DNA from: CAVTRI01 sp963737075 | GTDB lineage: Bacteria; Actinomycetota; Acidimicrobiia; Acidimicrobiales; Palsa-688 | Length of the DNA: 64,000 nt | NCBI GenBank assembly: GCA_963737075.1 | Contig: CAVTRI010000002.1 | Span: forward strand, 1,116,001-1,180,000 | Direction: 5' to 3' | In this document: piece after piece, positions 8,977 through 18,391 of the stretch | Layout: each line of letters begins with the position of its first letter | Numbering within the stretch: the first letter of the stretch is position 1 | The notes under the pieces: model-generated | What the model was told of the DNA's origin: nothing | The model's database searches: none | What the model saw: only the letters and a program-made list of their open reading frames with translations | Position numbers and translations under genes: made by a program

Positions 8977-9651
8977 AAGCAGCCACTCCGCCGGAGCTGG
9001 TTTATCGGATAGGCCGTCGCCCCGACCCGTGGGCGTGGCCCGACTGGTCCTTCGCCGGTTCGGATGGAACGTTGTTCGGCAACCGCCTTGATGATCCCAG
9101 CGGGATATATCGTGTGCTCTACGCCTCTAGCCAGCGAGTCGCCACCTTCGTGGAGTGCCTCGCCCACTTTCGCCCGGACCCGGCGATCCTGGCGGCGTAC
9201 GAGCAGATTGAGGGTTGCGATGATGACAGCGCCGAGCCGACGAGTGTCGGCGTCGTCCCTCACGAGTGGGTTGAGCAACGGCTGATGGGCGCCGGTCAGC
9301 CAACAGGCACCTACGTCGAGCTCGGCCACCACCAGACTCTGGAGGCACTCCGAGCGGCGCTGCTGCCCAGGGTCGTTCATTACGGGCTCGTCGATCTCGA
9401 CGCGGCTGCCGTCCGGCTAACCCTGCCGCGTTCGTTCACTCAAGAAATCTCGCCGTTTCCTCTTCGAGCAGACACAATCCGGCCAGCGACGATGGGACGG
9501 AATCAGCTATCAATCGAGACACGGCGACGACTTCGAGAACTGGGCGATTTTTGAACCCGCGGCACCGGCTCGTCGATCATCGACCTTATTCGACGCGGGC
9601 GACACCGATCTCGCCACCGCCCTGAGATTGCACGGCCTGAGGCTTGGATAG
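8973..9651 (+). CDS. RES-domain NAD-degrading toxin, frameshifted
   Basis: RES toxins (MbcT/ParT family) kill or stall cells by degrading NAD+. Visible are LVYRIGRRPDPWAW, LFGNRLDDPSGIYRVLYAS and FVECLAHFRPDP, the conserved Arg/Tyr/Glu region. The uninterrupted frame ends at 9554, but from about 9450 the family sequence continues in another frame as RRWDGISYQSRHGDDFENWA and ends LRLHGLRLG at 9651. One base is missing or extra near 9445-9460 (TCGCCGTTTCC). With correction the protein is ~225 residues, the usual RES size. As written, the toxin lacks its conserved C-terminal SRHG..ENWA motif and is probably inactive. Confidence 0.85.
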
Positions 9652-10093
9652 GACCGCCTAATCCTGCTCCATTGAAGGAGTGATCACCTCCGCCGTCGTG
9701 CCTCAACCTGCTGGCTGATGCTGTCACGCCGGCAGGCTTGCCAGGGCTGCATCAAACGACGTCAGTTGTGACGCGAGCGTCGTTCGATTCGCACCGGCAA
9801 AAGCCAACGCGTCGGAAGTGCTGCCCCGTGTCGGCGCTATCCGCTTCACGTCAATTCCCAGTGCATTCGTTCGGCGCTTGATAAAGCAGGCAACCAGGCA
9901 AACAACAGGATCTTGTATATCCCACCGTATAACCGGCGGTAGAGGACAGTCAGCGACCGATTTATCGGGCTACCCGTTCTGGGACGGGGTTGACGTTTCG
10001 AGGAGCGGAAGGAGGTTTTGTGAAGGCGTGGCGCGCATCCAGGCCTAGCCGCACTCCGCACACCGCTTGGCTCAGGGACGGTGATCCGCTGGC
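9652..10093. other. stretch without a recognised gene
   Basis: A strong ribosome site GGAAGGAGG (about 10008-10016) precedes a GTG whose frame is open to 10184, but the product (MKAWRASRPSRTPHTAWL...) is unlike any family I know and overlaps the antisense gene. Otherwise nothing seen. Confidence 0.35.
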
Positions 10094-10706
10094 TCAGCTG
10101 GGCCGTTCGGGTAGCACGCAGAATGCTCCGTCCGAAAACCCGGCTTCGCGAACCCCAAGAGCCCGGTTCAGCCGGGCCCGGTGATTCTCCCATGCCACGG
10201 TAGCGGTGATCTCGGCATACGCCGCTCGACCTACGCGACCCTCCAGGGAGCTGCGCAGCTGGTCGGGTACATGCGCTGGCGTGGACGTCATAGCCACGGC
10301 CAAGTCCATAACCAGGACCTCGAGATCATCGAAGATGCCGGCCACCCGATACTCTCGGAGCGCCGAGAGTTCCTCGTCGCTGATTCCCAACGCTCTGCTC
10401 ACGGCAGAACCGATGTCCAGTCAGAAGGGGCAACCTACAAGAGAGGGCCGCCTTCAACTGGGCCAGAAGTTTGAGACGGGTCTGGGCCTTAGAGCTGAGC
10501 AAAAGAGCGGTCTCGTAACCGGCGATGGCACCCAACAACAGAGGGCGGCGTACCAACCAGCGCACGGCATCCGTCCGGTTCCGTCTGGCGCTTGTCAGGA
10601 CTCGCAGCTCAGCATTCATTTTCCTCAGCGTGCGCAGCCGGGAGTATGCCTCGCCCGAATGGGACCGCGCATCCAAACGCCGCCTGGTCATCCCTCCGAC
10701 CCCCAA
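10094..10706 (-). CDS. AhpD-like/carboxymuconolactone decarboxylase-family protein with in-frame UGA at the redox cysteine
   Basis: The family includes peroxidase partners using a CxxC centre. The first part (10706 to ~10440) reads SARRNRTDAVRWLVRR and AGYETALLLSSKAQTRLKLL; the second, one frame off, reads DIGSAVSRALGISDEEL to AFCVLPERPS. Both are typical of one actinobacterial subfamily. The junction in the second frame is VGCPF-UGA-LDIGSA, where relatives as I know them have GC.FC.DIGSA. The stop therefore sits exactly at the second redox cysteine, with a hairpin after it (10392-10410). A frame change just upstream (near 10440) also has to be explained. Candidate starts: TTG 10706, ATG 10691, ATG 10619. 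It begins within 20 bp of the selO stop, so the two are likely cotranscribed. Selenoprotein, pseudogene or sequencing error all remain possible. Confidence 0.7.
10392..10410 (-). promoter_or_regulatory. possible bacterial SECIS hairpin
   Basis: On the minus strand GTTCTGC, loop CGTGA, GCAGAGC forms seven pairs (one G-U). The UGA is at 10423-10421; 17 nt lie between it and the loop, and G is the second loop base. This fits the published general rule for bacterial SECIS elements (loop 16-37 nt after UGA, 3-14 nt long, a G in its first two positions). Such hairpins also arise by chance in GC-rich DNA. Confidence 0.4.
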
Positions 10707-10708
10707 CG

Positions 10709-12172
10709 TCAGGTCCCGCAGAAGGTGCGGTAAGCGCCGAAGTCCTTCGGGGCGGCGGCGGCGTAGCGCTCCAGGCCAGGGCGCTCCTGGTAGGGGATGG
10801 CCACCGCGTCCAGGAGCCGTTCGAGCGGATGCAGGTCACCCTCGGTCGCGGCGACGAGGGCCTGCTCGACGAGGTGGTTGCGGGGGATGTAGACGGGATT
10901 GACCCGGTCCATCAGTTCGGGGTTCGGGCCCAACGCACGCCAGCGCTGCGCCCAGGCGTCGAACGCCGACACGTCGACGAACAGGCCGGGCGTGGGCCCG
11001 GCGTCGCCGCGGGCGGTCGCGGCAAGGCCACGGTAGAACGACGTGTGATCGACCTGGCTCGCCTGGAGCAAGGCGAGCAGCTCGTCGACCAGCGGCAACG
11101 TCACCGCGTCGTCGAGGCCGTCGGACAGCCCCAGCTTGGCCCGCATGCCGGCCAACCAGGCGGCCCTGTACTGCTGGCGGAACGCGCCCAATGACTCCAC
11201 CGCCAGTACGACCGCCTGCTCCTGGTCGTCGTGCAGGAGGGGCAGGAGGGCCTCGGCGAGGCGGGCCAGGTTCCACTCGGCCACCACCGGCTGATTGCCG
11301 TAGGCGTAGCGCCCGCCCGCGTCGATCGAGCTGTAGACCGTGGCCGGGTCGAATGCCTCCATGAAAGCGCACGGCCCGTAGTCGATGGTCTCGCCTGAGA
11401 TCGTCATGTTGTCGGTGTTCATGACCCCGTGCACGAACCCCACCAGCATCCACTGAGCTACCAGCGACGCCTGGGCGGAGATCACCGCCTCGAACAGGGC
11501 CAGATAGGGGTGCTCGGCCTCGGAGGCGCCAGGGTAGTGCCGGGAGATGGCGTGGTCGGCGAGGCGGCGCAGGAGGTCGACATTGCCCGTGGCCCGGGCA
11601 TACTCGAAGCTGCCCACCCGCAGATGGCTGCTGGCGACCCGGGCCAGCACCGCTCCCCGCAACACGGTCTCTCGGCGCACCGAGCGCCCCGTCGCCACCA
11701 CCGCCAGGGAGCGGGTCGTAGGGATGCGCAGAGCGTGCATCGCCTCACTCACGACGTACTCCCGCAGCATCGGACCGACCGCGGCCAGGCCGTCGCCGCC
11801 GCGCCCGAACGGCGTGGGCCCCGAGCCCTTGAGGTGGACGTCGCGAAGGCGGCCGTCCGCGTCGACGATCTCTCCGAGCAGGAGGGCGCGTCCGTCCCCC
11901 AGACGCGGCGCGTACTGACCGAACTGGTGTCCGGCGTAGGCCTGCGCCACCGGAGTGGCGCCACTGGGTACCAGGTTGCCGACCAGCAGGCGCCGGCCAT
12001 CGAAGCTGCGAAGGAAGGAGGGGTCGAGGCCCAACTCGGTGGCCAGCGGCTCGTTGAGCACGAGCAGTCGGGGGTCGAGAACCTCCTCCGCCTGCCAGGA
12101 CAGGACCATCTCCGTTAGTTGCCGTGCGAAGCGGTCGCCGAGGATGACCGTCGGTGGGGGTGCGACACTCAC
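10709..12172 (-). CDS. selO: protein adenylyltransferase SelO
   Basis: 487 residues, normal length for the UPF0061/YdiU family. SelO is a pseudokinase-fold enzyme that transfers AMP to Ser/Thr/Tyr of redox-related proteins. Visible are GHQFGQYAPRLGDGRA, LKGSGPTPFGRGGDG with the nucleotide-binding lysine, AMHALRIPTTRSLAVV, and HGVMNTDNMTI followed by IDYGPCAFME, carrying the metal-binding Asn and Asp. It ends YRTFCGT; this C-terminal cysteine corresponds to the redox/Sec end of family members. Frame uninterrupted. It is followed at once by the AhpD-like gene. Confidence 0.95.
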   Translation of the reverse strand: MSVAPPPTVILGDRFARQLTEMVLSWQAEEVLDPRLLVLNEPLATELGLDPSFLRSFDGRRLLVGNLVPSGATPVAQAYAGHQFGQYAPRLGDGRALLLGEIVDADGRLRDVHLKGSGPTPFGRGGDGLAAVGPMLREYVVSEAMHALRIPTTRSLAVVATGRSVRRETVLRGAVLARVASSHLRVGSFEYARATGNVDLLRRLADHAISRHYPGASEAEHPYLALFEAVISAQASLVAQWMLVGFVHGVMNTDNMTISGETIDYGPCAFMEAFDPATVYSSIDAGGRYAYGNQPVVAEWNLARLAEALLPLLHDDQEQAVVLAVESLGAFRQQYRAAWLAGMRAKLGLSDGLDDAVTLPLVDELLALLQASQVDHTSFYRGLAATARGDAGPTPGLFVDVSAFDAWAQRWRALGPNPELMDRVNPVYIPRNHLVEQALVAATEGDLHPLERLLDAVAIPYQERPGLERYAAAAPKDFGAYRTFCGT

Positions 12173-12293
12173 GCCACCAGAATACGGGGCCTACTGCGAC
12201 CGGCGACAGCAGCCGCCGCGCCTCGCCCCGTGCGCGAGCCTTCGGTGACACGTCCAGAGCTGCTCAAAGACGCGTCCATCTTGAGGGCTACTG

Positions 12294-12915
12294 CTATTCT
12301 GGCTCGCCCTGTCTCGAGCTCGCTCCCCCCGGTGTCGGAGTAGAGTCGGAGGATCGTCTCTGTTTCTTCCATACAGCAAACATCAAAGCTACAGCTGCTA
12401 CGAGAAGCAAGATTCCAGCACCGCGATCTGCCGTTATGGATTCGACTTGAGACGCCAAGATAAGCGTCGCTGACGCCAGTCCGAGCATGCAGGCTCTATA
12501 GCTTCATCAGGACCAGGGGTGAAGAGCATATACGCAAGCTCTACAGCCGTCGACACCGCTAGACCAGCGCCGGCGACACCAAAAATGTGCCTGACGGCAC
12601 CTGGCGCTGTTGGATTCTTTCCAGTTGCGTATGCAACCAAGTCGGCGATAACGGCGATCGGCATCAATCCCCCGACCAACATTTGGAGAGTGATCTTCCA
12701 GCGCCTCGCTCTGTCTGTGAGATTCTTCCCGCGCCGTTCGTACCGTCGTCGCCGTTGACGCAGACTTCCTTGGGCAGGTGCGACTCCAGCCACGTCGGCT
12801 TGAGTTCAAAGCCCACGACGCCATCTGATCCATTCGGATCGGGGGTCGACCTTGCGCGTATTACTTGGTACGCGGAGACGGATTCATCGCCATGCGGTTC
12901 GTCAACACTGGACAT
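12294..12915 (-). CDS. hypothetical membrane protein, frameshifted
   Basis: Three consecutive pieces in different frames make one sensible protein: MSSVDEPHGDESVSAYQVIR (from ATG 12915), then KITLQMLVGGLMPIAVIADL with FGVAGAGLAVSTAVELAYML, then LGLASATLILASQVESI and GILLLVAAVALMFAVWKKQ. That gives a ~60-residue soluble N-terminus and four hydrophobic segments. Frame changes lie near 12745 and 12485. I do not recognise the family, and the joining is inference from composition only. Confidence 0.45.
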
Positions 12916-13068
12916 AATCTGATCATGCCCTAAAAAGAGAGCATCAAGTGGCACCTTGACGCCTCCGGGACGCGTCCCACCCGAAACAGGACGGTGACTC
13001 CTTCCAACTGGGAGCAGTACATGAGCCGCTTGTCGCCACAGCGTTCCTGGGTCACCCTGTGCCGGCGA

Positions 13069-13437
13069 TCAGGGGCAGGTTCCCCCGACGTCCGGCACCG
13101 ACATTCCGGGACACCTAGCCGGTGGCTCCTGCCGGACCGGCGAGCCCAACACCGCCGATCTGTCCTCGGCAGCCCGGTCGACGAGTTGACTGGCGAAAGG
13201 TGGCCCCATCCTGCTGGCGAAACTCACGGCGGATTCCAGTGATCTTCGCTCCCCGGCCGTGTCGCGCATGGTCCGTCCACGCCGCCACCATGTCCGGGTT
13301 CGCCGGTTGACACCGACCATCCGACACGCCTCCGAGTTATTCACCCCCTGGGCAATCAGCCGGACGAACCCATCCTGCTTACCCGTCAACCCCCAGCCGG
13401 GAGGCCTCCCAACATCCTCGCCCATCGCAACCTCCAA
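13069..13437 (-). pseudogene. IS30-family transposase remnant
   Basis: LTGKQDGFVRLIAQGVNNSEACRMVGVNRRT matches the N-terminal helix-turn-helix of actinobacterial IS30 transposases. After GRTMRDTAG the reading degenerates and no DDE core follows. The remnant abuts the broken end of the sedolisin gene and probably caused its truncation. Confidence 0.7.
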
Positions 13438-14213
13438 ATACCCTCGGCGTTGCGACGGTCACTGGAATCCGGCTGGTGATTCATCGCGGTCTCGAGAACG
13501 GCGTGTAGATGATTTTCTTCGGTCTTGTTGAAGCAATTTTCGTCGATGATCTCGCTAAGCGATATCACACCTCCGAGGTTCTGGCCGACGGCGTAGCGAA
13601 GCGAGTCAATGTAGAGAGCAATCGCCGCGGCTGGGCTGCCCTCTTGCGGTTCGAAGTACAGGACGACTCGGATGGCAGCGTGGGGGGCGACGGCGTGGAC
13701 CGTCTCTACATCCAAGACCTCTTCTTGCCTGGCCAGTGACGATGGTTTCGGTCCGCCGGGAGGTGACATGACCAGGATTTGTGCCGTTGGTAGCTCGAAG
13801 CGGCGGTCATATTGGGTCAAATCTTGGTTGATGTCGCTCGTGCCGGCTGACTGGGGGGACACGGCGGGATCGAGGATAACAACGGTTTGGCCCCGACCGT
13901 CGATGCCATGAGCAACAAGAGGCTCTATGTCGTAGGCGACTTGCAGTTGCTGGGGTGATAGACAGTCCGGATGGTTTCGACAGTGCGGTGAGCGGCCCAC
14001 CGCGGGCAGCGAGTAACCTGACGACCCGCACGCCGTCAGCGAAGGTGCAACGGCCAACGTTGAGGCAAAAACTAGCGCCCACCGCGGCCACCACCTCGAG
14101 CCCACCGACACTCGAGCTTTCGTCACCCGGATCGGTGCACGCTGCGAACTGAAGCCCGCGCTCCTCGGCGCTCGCCGACGAGCATTACGGCCGTGGAGCT
14201 CGATGGTCTTCAC
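13386..14213 (-). pseudogene. sedolisin (S53) serine-carboxyl protease, C-terminally truncated
   Basis: Exported as a lipoprotein or Sec substrate: basic N-terminus, hydrophobic WALVFASTLAVAPSLTACGS. The S53 start follows: LSPQQLQVAYDIEPLVAHGI, GRGQTVVILDP, and EEVLDVETVHAVAPHAAIR, which holds the Glu-x3-Asp pair of sedolisins. The protein stops shortly after LHAVLETAMNH, before the SGTS catalytic serine and calcium site, exactly where IS30-like sequence begins. Family ~350 catalytic residues; about half are missing. The last ~25 residues are read-through into the IS remnant. Inactive. Confidence 0.8.
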
Positions 14214-14221
14214 AAGAGTTG

Positions 14222-14542
14222 CTAGCGGGTAGTTTTGGTGTGGGCCGGGGGGATGGTGTGAAAGATCCCGCCTGGTGGGTGCACTTGCACCCCGACGTGG
14301 CCGCAGCCACAGACGGCGACGAGGACTAGCAGCCCTGCTGACACTGCGCTGGTAGCCCGTGTCGCGATGTCACGCCGCGGATCCTTGCTGGGCAGACCCA
14401 TGCTGTCGTTGGTGCTCGGGGGGGCATCGGGCCGGTTCCAGCCGCTCTGATAGGAGCCGTTTCTGTCCTGGGGTGGCACGGGTGACCTCCGTTGTCCGTC
14501 GACCGTTTCGTTCACGATGACGGAAGGGGCCACGGGTGTCAT
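14222..14542 (-). CDS. small membrane-anchored or lipoprotein-like protein
   Basis: 106 residues: polar N-terminus, one hydrophobic stretch ATSAVSAGLLVLVAVCGCG and a short tail with GVQVHPPGGIFHTIPP. The cysteines at the end of the hydrophobic part look like a lipobox, but a ~70-residue polar stretch before it is unusual, so a downstream start is possible. It is divergent from the histidine kinase. No family recognised. Confidence 0.45.
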   Translation of the reverse strand: MTPVAPSVIVNETVDGQRRSPVPPQDRNGSYQSGWNRPDAPPSTNDSMGLPSKDPRRDIATRATSAVSAGLLVLVAVCGCGHVGVQVHPPGGIFHTIPPAHTKTTR

Positions 14543-14638
14543 CAGGCTGGGGACTGTCTTTGCGTGTCATCCGACCGGCTGGGTTCGAGCCGCTCGTGTA
14601 CGACCAGGGGTGGAGCCCGGGCGTCGGGCTCCGGGCTG

Positions 14639-15871
14639 ATGTGGGCCGGATCGCAGGTGGGTACGGTCTACAACGTGTCCGGCGAGCCAGGTCCGCCGCT
14701 GAGCAAGCGCCTGAGAGGGCGCGGTTGGGAGGCCATTGACAGCGTGATGGCCACAATGCTGGCGGTGGGCGTGGGGGTGTACCTGGTCCACAAGCATGGG
14801 GTGCGGCTATCCGGCATTCCTGGCGGACCGCTCATCGGATATGGGATGGCCATCGGGGCGACCCTGCCGCTGGCGGTCCGTCGCCGATGGCCGCTGGCGG
14901 TGCTGGCCGGGGTGCTGATGTGCTCGGTTGCGTTGCTGATACTGATCAACAGGACGGCCACGGCGACGGGGGCCACGGTGGCGCTGTACACGGTGGCTGT
15001 GCGCGGCCCCCGCGGCCGGTCGATAGCCGCACTGGCGGCCACCGAAGCAGGAGTGGTTGCGGTGTACGGGTGGGTGCCCACCCATCCCGCCGGCTCGGCC
15101 ACCAGCGCTTACAGTGCCGCGTTGGCCGCCATGGTCCAGCTGGCCGTGTGGCTTGTCGGCGATGGCGTGGCCCGGCGCAGGGCTTACCGTGCGGCGTCGG
15201 CCGAACAGTCAGCTCGCCATGCGGTGATTGACGAGCGCCTGCGCATCGCCCGCGAACTGCACGACGTCGTTGCTCACGGTCTGAGCGTCATCGCCGTGCA
15301 GGCCGGGGTGGGCCGGCATGTCGCTTCGGTGCGGCCCGAGGAGGCGGCCAAGGCGCTGGGGGCCATCGAGGTGGCCAGCCGCCAGACGCTGGCGGAGATG
15401 CGCGGCCTCCTGTCTGTGTTACACACCGAGGACCCCTCCTCGGCTCCGGCGGCCCCGGCGCCGGGCCTGAGCGACCTTGAAAGCCTGGTCCGCCAGATGG
15501 ATGATGCCGGCCTGGCCACCGCCTTGCTGATCGACGGCGAAGCGCGCCCATTGGGCGCCGCCGTCGAGGTATCCGCCTATCGGATCGTCCAAGAGGCCCT
15601 CACCAACATCGTCAAGCACGCCCGTCATGCCCGCCACGCTGAGGTGCTTGTTTCCTATCGAGACAACGAACTCATCGTCGATATCACCGACGACGGCCTC
15701 CCCGTCCGCAACCCGGGCGCCCCCGGACCCCCGATGGAGGCGTGCGGTCATGGGCTGACAGGAATGCGGGAGCGCGCGACTGCCCTTGGCGGGCGCCTCG
15801 ATGCCGGCCCCCGGCCACAGGGCGGGTACCGAGTGACCGCCCGCCTGCCGATGGACGCATCGGTCCGGTGA
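14639..15871 (+). CDS. sensor histidine kinase (NarL/DesK type)
   Basis: Membrane sensor that autophosphorylates on His and passes phosphate to the overlapping response regulator. The N-terminal half has four to five hydrophobic segments (from ~residue 35 to 175), then the HisKA_3 helix IARELHDVVAHGLSVIAVQ with the phospho-acceptor His, AYRIVQEALTNIVKHARHA (N box) and ACGHGLTGMRERATALGG (G box). The frame is open from 14492, but the first 49 codons read badly; ATG 14639 was chosen, ATG 14747 is also possible. The stop overlaps the regulator start (GTGA). No ligand domain, so the signal is unknown. Confidence 0.88.
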   Translation: MWAGSQVGTVYNVSGEPGPPLSKRLRGRGWEAIDSVMATMLAVGVGVYLVHKHGVRLSGIPGGPLIGYGMAIGATLPLAVRRRWPLAVLAGVLMCSVALLILINRTATATGATVALYTVAVRGPRGRSIAALAATEAGVVAVYGWVPTHPAGSATSAYSAALAAMVQLAVWLVGDGVARRRAYRAASAEQSARHAVIDERLRIARELHDVVAHGLSVIAVQAGVGRHVASVRPEEAAKALGAIEVASRQTLAEMRGLLSVLHTEDPSSAPAAPAPGLSDLESLVRQMDDAGLATALLIDGEARPLGAAVEVSAYRIVQEALTNIVKHARHARHAEVLVSYRDNELIVDITDDGLPVRNPGAPGPPMEACGHGLTGMRERATALGGRLDAGPRPQGGYRVTARLPMDASVR

Positions 15872-16536
15872 GCATCCGAGTGGTGGTCGCCGACGACCAG
15901 GACCTGGTGCGGGCCGGCTTCGTCTTGTTGATCGATTCCGCCCCCGGCCTCGCCGTCGTCGGCCAGGCAGTCGACGGCGCCCAGGCGGTAGAACTCGCTC
16001 TCACCGAGCAGCCCGATGTGGTGCTCATGGATGTCCGCATGCCTGGCACCGACGGCATCACCGCCACCCAGACCATCGCCGCCGGACGTGATACGGCCGG
16101 CGTCAGAGTCATCATGCTCACCACCTTCGACCTCGACGAATACGTGTACGCCGCGCTCCAAGCCGGCGCCAGCGGCTTCCTCCTCAAAGACACCCGCCCC
16201 GAAGATCTTCTCCAAGCCATCGCGGTGGTCGCCGGCGGCGACGCCCTCCTCGCCCCCAGCGTCACCCGTCGGCTCATCGCCCAGTTCGCCCGTCAGTCGT
16301 CCGCCCCTTCATTCCACCCACCCGCTCTCAACGGCCTTACCGACCGCGAACGCCAGGTCCTCGGCCTTGTGGCAGCCGGACTCTCCAACCAAGAGATCGC
16401 CCAACATCTCTACGTCAGTATCCCGACCACGAAAACCCACATCTCCCGCCTCCTGACGAAACTTCACGCCCGAGACCGCGCCCAGTTGGTCATCGCCGCC
16501 TACGAAACCGGGCTCACCGTCCCCCGACCGGCCTGA
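15868..16536 (+). CDS. LuxR/NarL-family response regulator
   Basis: 222 residues from GTG 15868. Receiver domain 1-120 with acidic pocket DDQD, phospho-acceptor Asp55 in VVLMDVRMPG, the switch LTTFD and Lys in FLLKDT. C-terminal LuxR helix-turn-helix with LTDRERQVLGLVAAGLSNQE and HISRLLTKLHARDRAQLV. Translationally coupled to the kinase by a 4-bp overlap, so one two-component system. Target genes unknown; the exported proteins downstream are possible members of its regulon (inference). Confidence 0.92.
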   Translation: MSIRVVVADDQDLVRAGFVLLIDSAPGLAVVGQAVDGAQAVELALTEQPDVVLMDVRMPGTDGITATQTIAAGRDTAGVRVIMLTTFDLDEYVYAALQAGASGFLLKDTRPEDLLQAIAVVAGGDALLAPSVTRRLIAQFARQSSAPSFHPPALNGLTDRERQVLGLVAAGLSNQEIAQHLYVSIPTTKTHISRLLTKLHARDRAQLVIAAYETGLTVPRPA

Positions 16537-16796
16537 CACTTGCACATCCCGGGAAGGACTGACCCCTCCCGGCGCGCTGCCCCAACTCCCGGCCGCCGTG
16601 TGCCCGCGGCGTCTCCAGATTCCAGCCGGTTCGGCGCCCCTTGCGCGCTTGCGCTTGCATGCAAGGGCTCAGGGCTGTCGCAGGCGGGGCATGGCGTCAC
16701 GAGCTAACCCCGCTAGCTCCTCTCGATGGACGGTCCTTTTGCGGCCGGCGGTAGGTGCCGCCGGACCAGGGCACCCGTCGACAGATCGCAGAGGCC

Positions 16797-17258
16797 TCAG
16801 CTTTTTGGCGTCGAGAAGAGTTTGGCGCGCTCGACCACCACCGTGGCTGTCCCTCCAGTTGAGACGACCGTGGCGCCCACACCGGTCTTCAACGCGGAGG
16901 CGCTGGTGGCCACCCTGGCGTGATACTTGGTGGCGGGTCCCAGGGCGATGGTGGTCGACTGGCCGTCCGGACGGGCCAGGGTGATCGATAACGCCGAGAC
17001 CGCGGTCACGTCGCCCCGGTCCAAGATGAAAGTTATCCACCTTCCCTTTTGATGCACCTCGAAGGTGCCATGGTCGGCGCGGGCCCAAACGGGGTGGTTC
17101 TTGTGGGGCGCAGCAGAAGGGGTGGGCGACGTGGGCGACGACGGCGTCGAGAGCGGAGCCGAGGCCGCATATGCGGCGGTTCCTCCACCGGCAAGAACGG
17201 CGGCGCCGAGGATGCCTGCCACGACGATTTTTCGCTTTGTGCTCTCAAGAAGGCTCAT
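16797..17258 (-). CDS. exported protein of unknown function
   Basis: About 153 residues from MSLLESTKRK (M 17264 also possible). Signal peptide KRKIVVAGILGAAVLAGGG then TAAYAASA, a Ser/Thr/Pro spacer (STPSSPTSPTPSA) and a small beta-rich domain with GTFEVHQKGRWITFILDRGD, ALSITLARPDGQSTTIALG and KYHARVATSASAL. The pattern resembles DUF5666-like domains that read out calculated pH-neutral beta barrels in actinobacteria, but I cannot confirm it. It is convergent with the response regulator; the 260-bp gap between them holds no gene I can see. Confidence 0.7.
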   Translation of the reverse strand: MSLLESTKRKIVVAGILGAAVLAGGGTAAYAASAPLSTPSSPTSPTPSAAPHKNHPVWARADHGTFEVHQKGRWITFILDRGDVTAVSALSITLARPDGQSTTIALGPATKYHARVATSASALKTGVGATVVSTGGTATVVVERAKLFSTPKS

Positions 17259-17264
17259 ATTCAA

Positions 17265-17602
17265 AGTATGGGAGTGTGATGTGACGAGTCTGTGATGGCG
17301 GCATCAGCAGCCGATGAACCCCAGTGGTGCCGACGAAGGCGCCCGCTATCTGCGGCCATTTATCGGGACCGTGGTCGCAGCCGCGGATCGTCTCGAACTG
17401 GGGCTCGTTCCGAGCTAGCGAGAAGGCGGCGGCCGCGTACCCACACAACAGATGTCCGGGGGCGCGGATCACCAGCTCAGGTCCGATCGACTCGTCCGGC
17501 GTTCGGGCCCACCATTAGCGGGGGCCGGAGAATGGCGGTATGATGAGTGGTTGTTCTGCCACGGCTGTGCCTCCTCGTGAGGCTGTTCGAGGGAGGGAAG
17601 CG
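17265..17602. other. intergenic stretch
   Basis: It lies between two divergent exported-protein genes, so both promoters should be here. A 75-codon minus frame (17245-17472, GHLLCGYAAAAFSLARNEPQ) could be a tail fragment of some gene but has no recognised motif. Confidence 0.35.
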
Positions 17603-18214
17603 ATGAACGCTTCGTTTTCTCGGTTTCGCAGGGTCGCCGTGCGCCTTGTCGGCCTGTGCTTGGCGGCAAGCGTTGGTGTGGTGCCCTTCGGTGGGTTGGG
17701 CGCTGCGGGGACAGCGTCCGCCCAGACGACGACACCCATCCTGGCGAGGGGCAACGTCGGTCCGGCGGTCGGCGCTTGGCAGACCACCCTCAACCGCCTG
17801 TTCGTCCTTGGTCGGCCATCCCATGCGGGCATTGCCGTCGACAACATCTTCGGGCCGATCACCCAGACGTCTACCCGGTCGTTCCAGGGTTTCGCTCGGA
17901 TCGGCGTCGATGGGGTCGTCGGCCCTGTAACCCGGGCCGCCGCCACCCGCCTCCTTGCCGCCCCTCCGTCACCGCCTCCCGCCGTCACGCCACTGCTGCG
18001 GGTGGGGAGCACCGGAGCGGCGGTGGGGAGCTGGCAATCGACGCTGAACAGGCTGTTCGCCTTGGGCCGGCCCGTGCATGCCCGCATCGCCGTGGACGGC
18101 ATCTTCGGGCCGAACACCCAGGCGGCCACGCTCGCCTTCCAACGGTTCGCCCACATCGGCGCCGATGGTGTCGTCGGTCCAATCACGCTTGCTGCCGCCG
18201 CACGCAACCTCTGA
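17603..18214 (+). CDS. exported protein with two peptidoglycan-binding repeats
   Basis: 203 residues from ATG 17603 after GGGAGG. Signal peptide RRVAVRLVGLCLAASVGVV ending ASAQ. Two PG_binding_1-like repeats follow: RGNVGPAVGAWQTTLNRLF ... DNIFGPITQTSTRSFQ and VGSTGAAVGSWQSTLNRLF ... DGIFGPNTQAATLAFQ, each closing with DGVVGP. They are joined by a Pro-rich linker. Such domains hold proteins to cell-wall peptidoglycan; no enzyme domain is present, so a wall-binding structural or targeting role is likely. Confidence 0.85.
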   Translation: MNASFSRFRRVAVRLVGLCLAASVGVVPFGGLGAAGTASAQTTTPILARGNVGPAVGAWQTTLNRLFVLGRPSHAGIAVDNIFGPITQTSTRSFQGFARIGVDGVVGPVTRAAATRLLAAPPSPPPAVTPLLRVGSTGAAVGSWQSTLNRLFALGRPVHARIAVDGIFGPNTQAATLAFQRFAHIGADGVVGPITLAAAARNL

Positions 18215-18391
18215 CGTCGTCAAGCGACCCGGTTCCCGGCATTTTGTCGACCACCACATCGGCGATGTGAGCATGCCGCGGGCATCGACGATCGCGCACG
18301 GCAGCGACCCGGCGAACGACATGACGGTCATCGCCTCGACATACCGGGCATCACCTGACGCTGGCCAACAATCGGGTGACCCTCACTGGGG

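Noticed and set aside
10709..10711. UGA at the end of selO as a second selenocysteine
   Set aside because: The protein already ends with the usual Cys (FCGT) and the frame after the UGA shows no family sequence.
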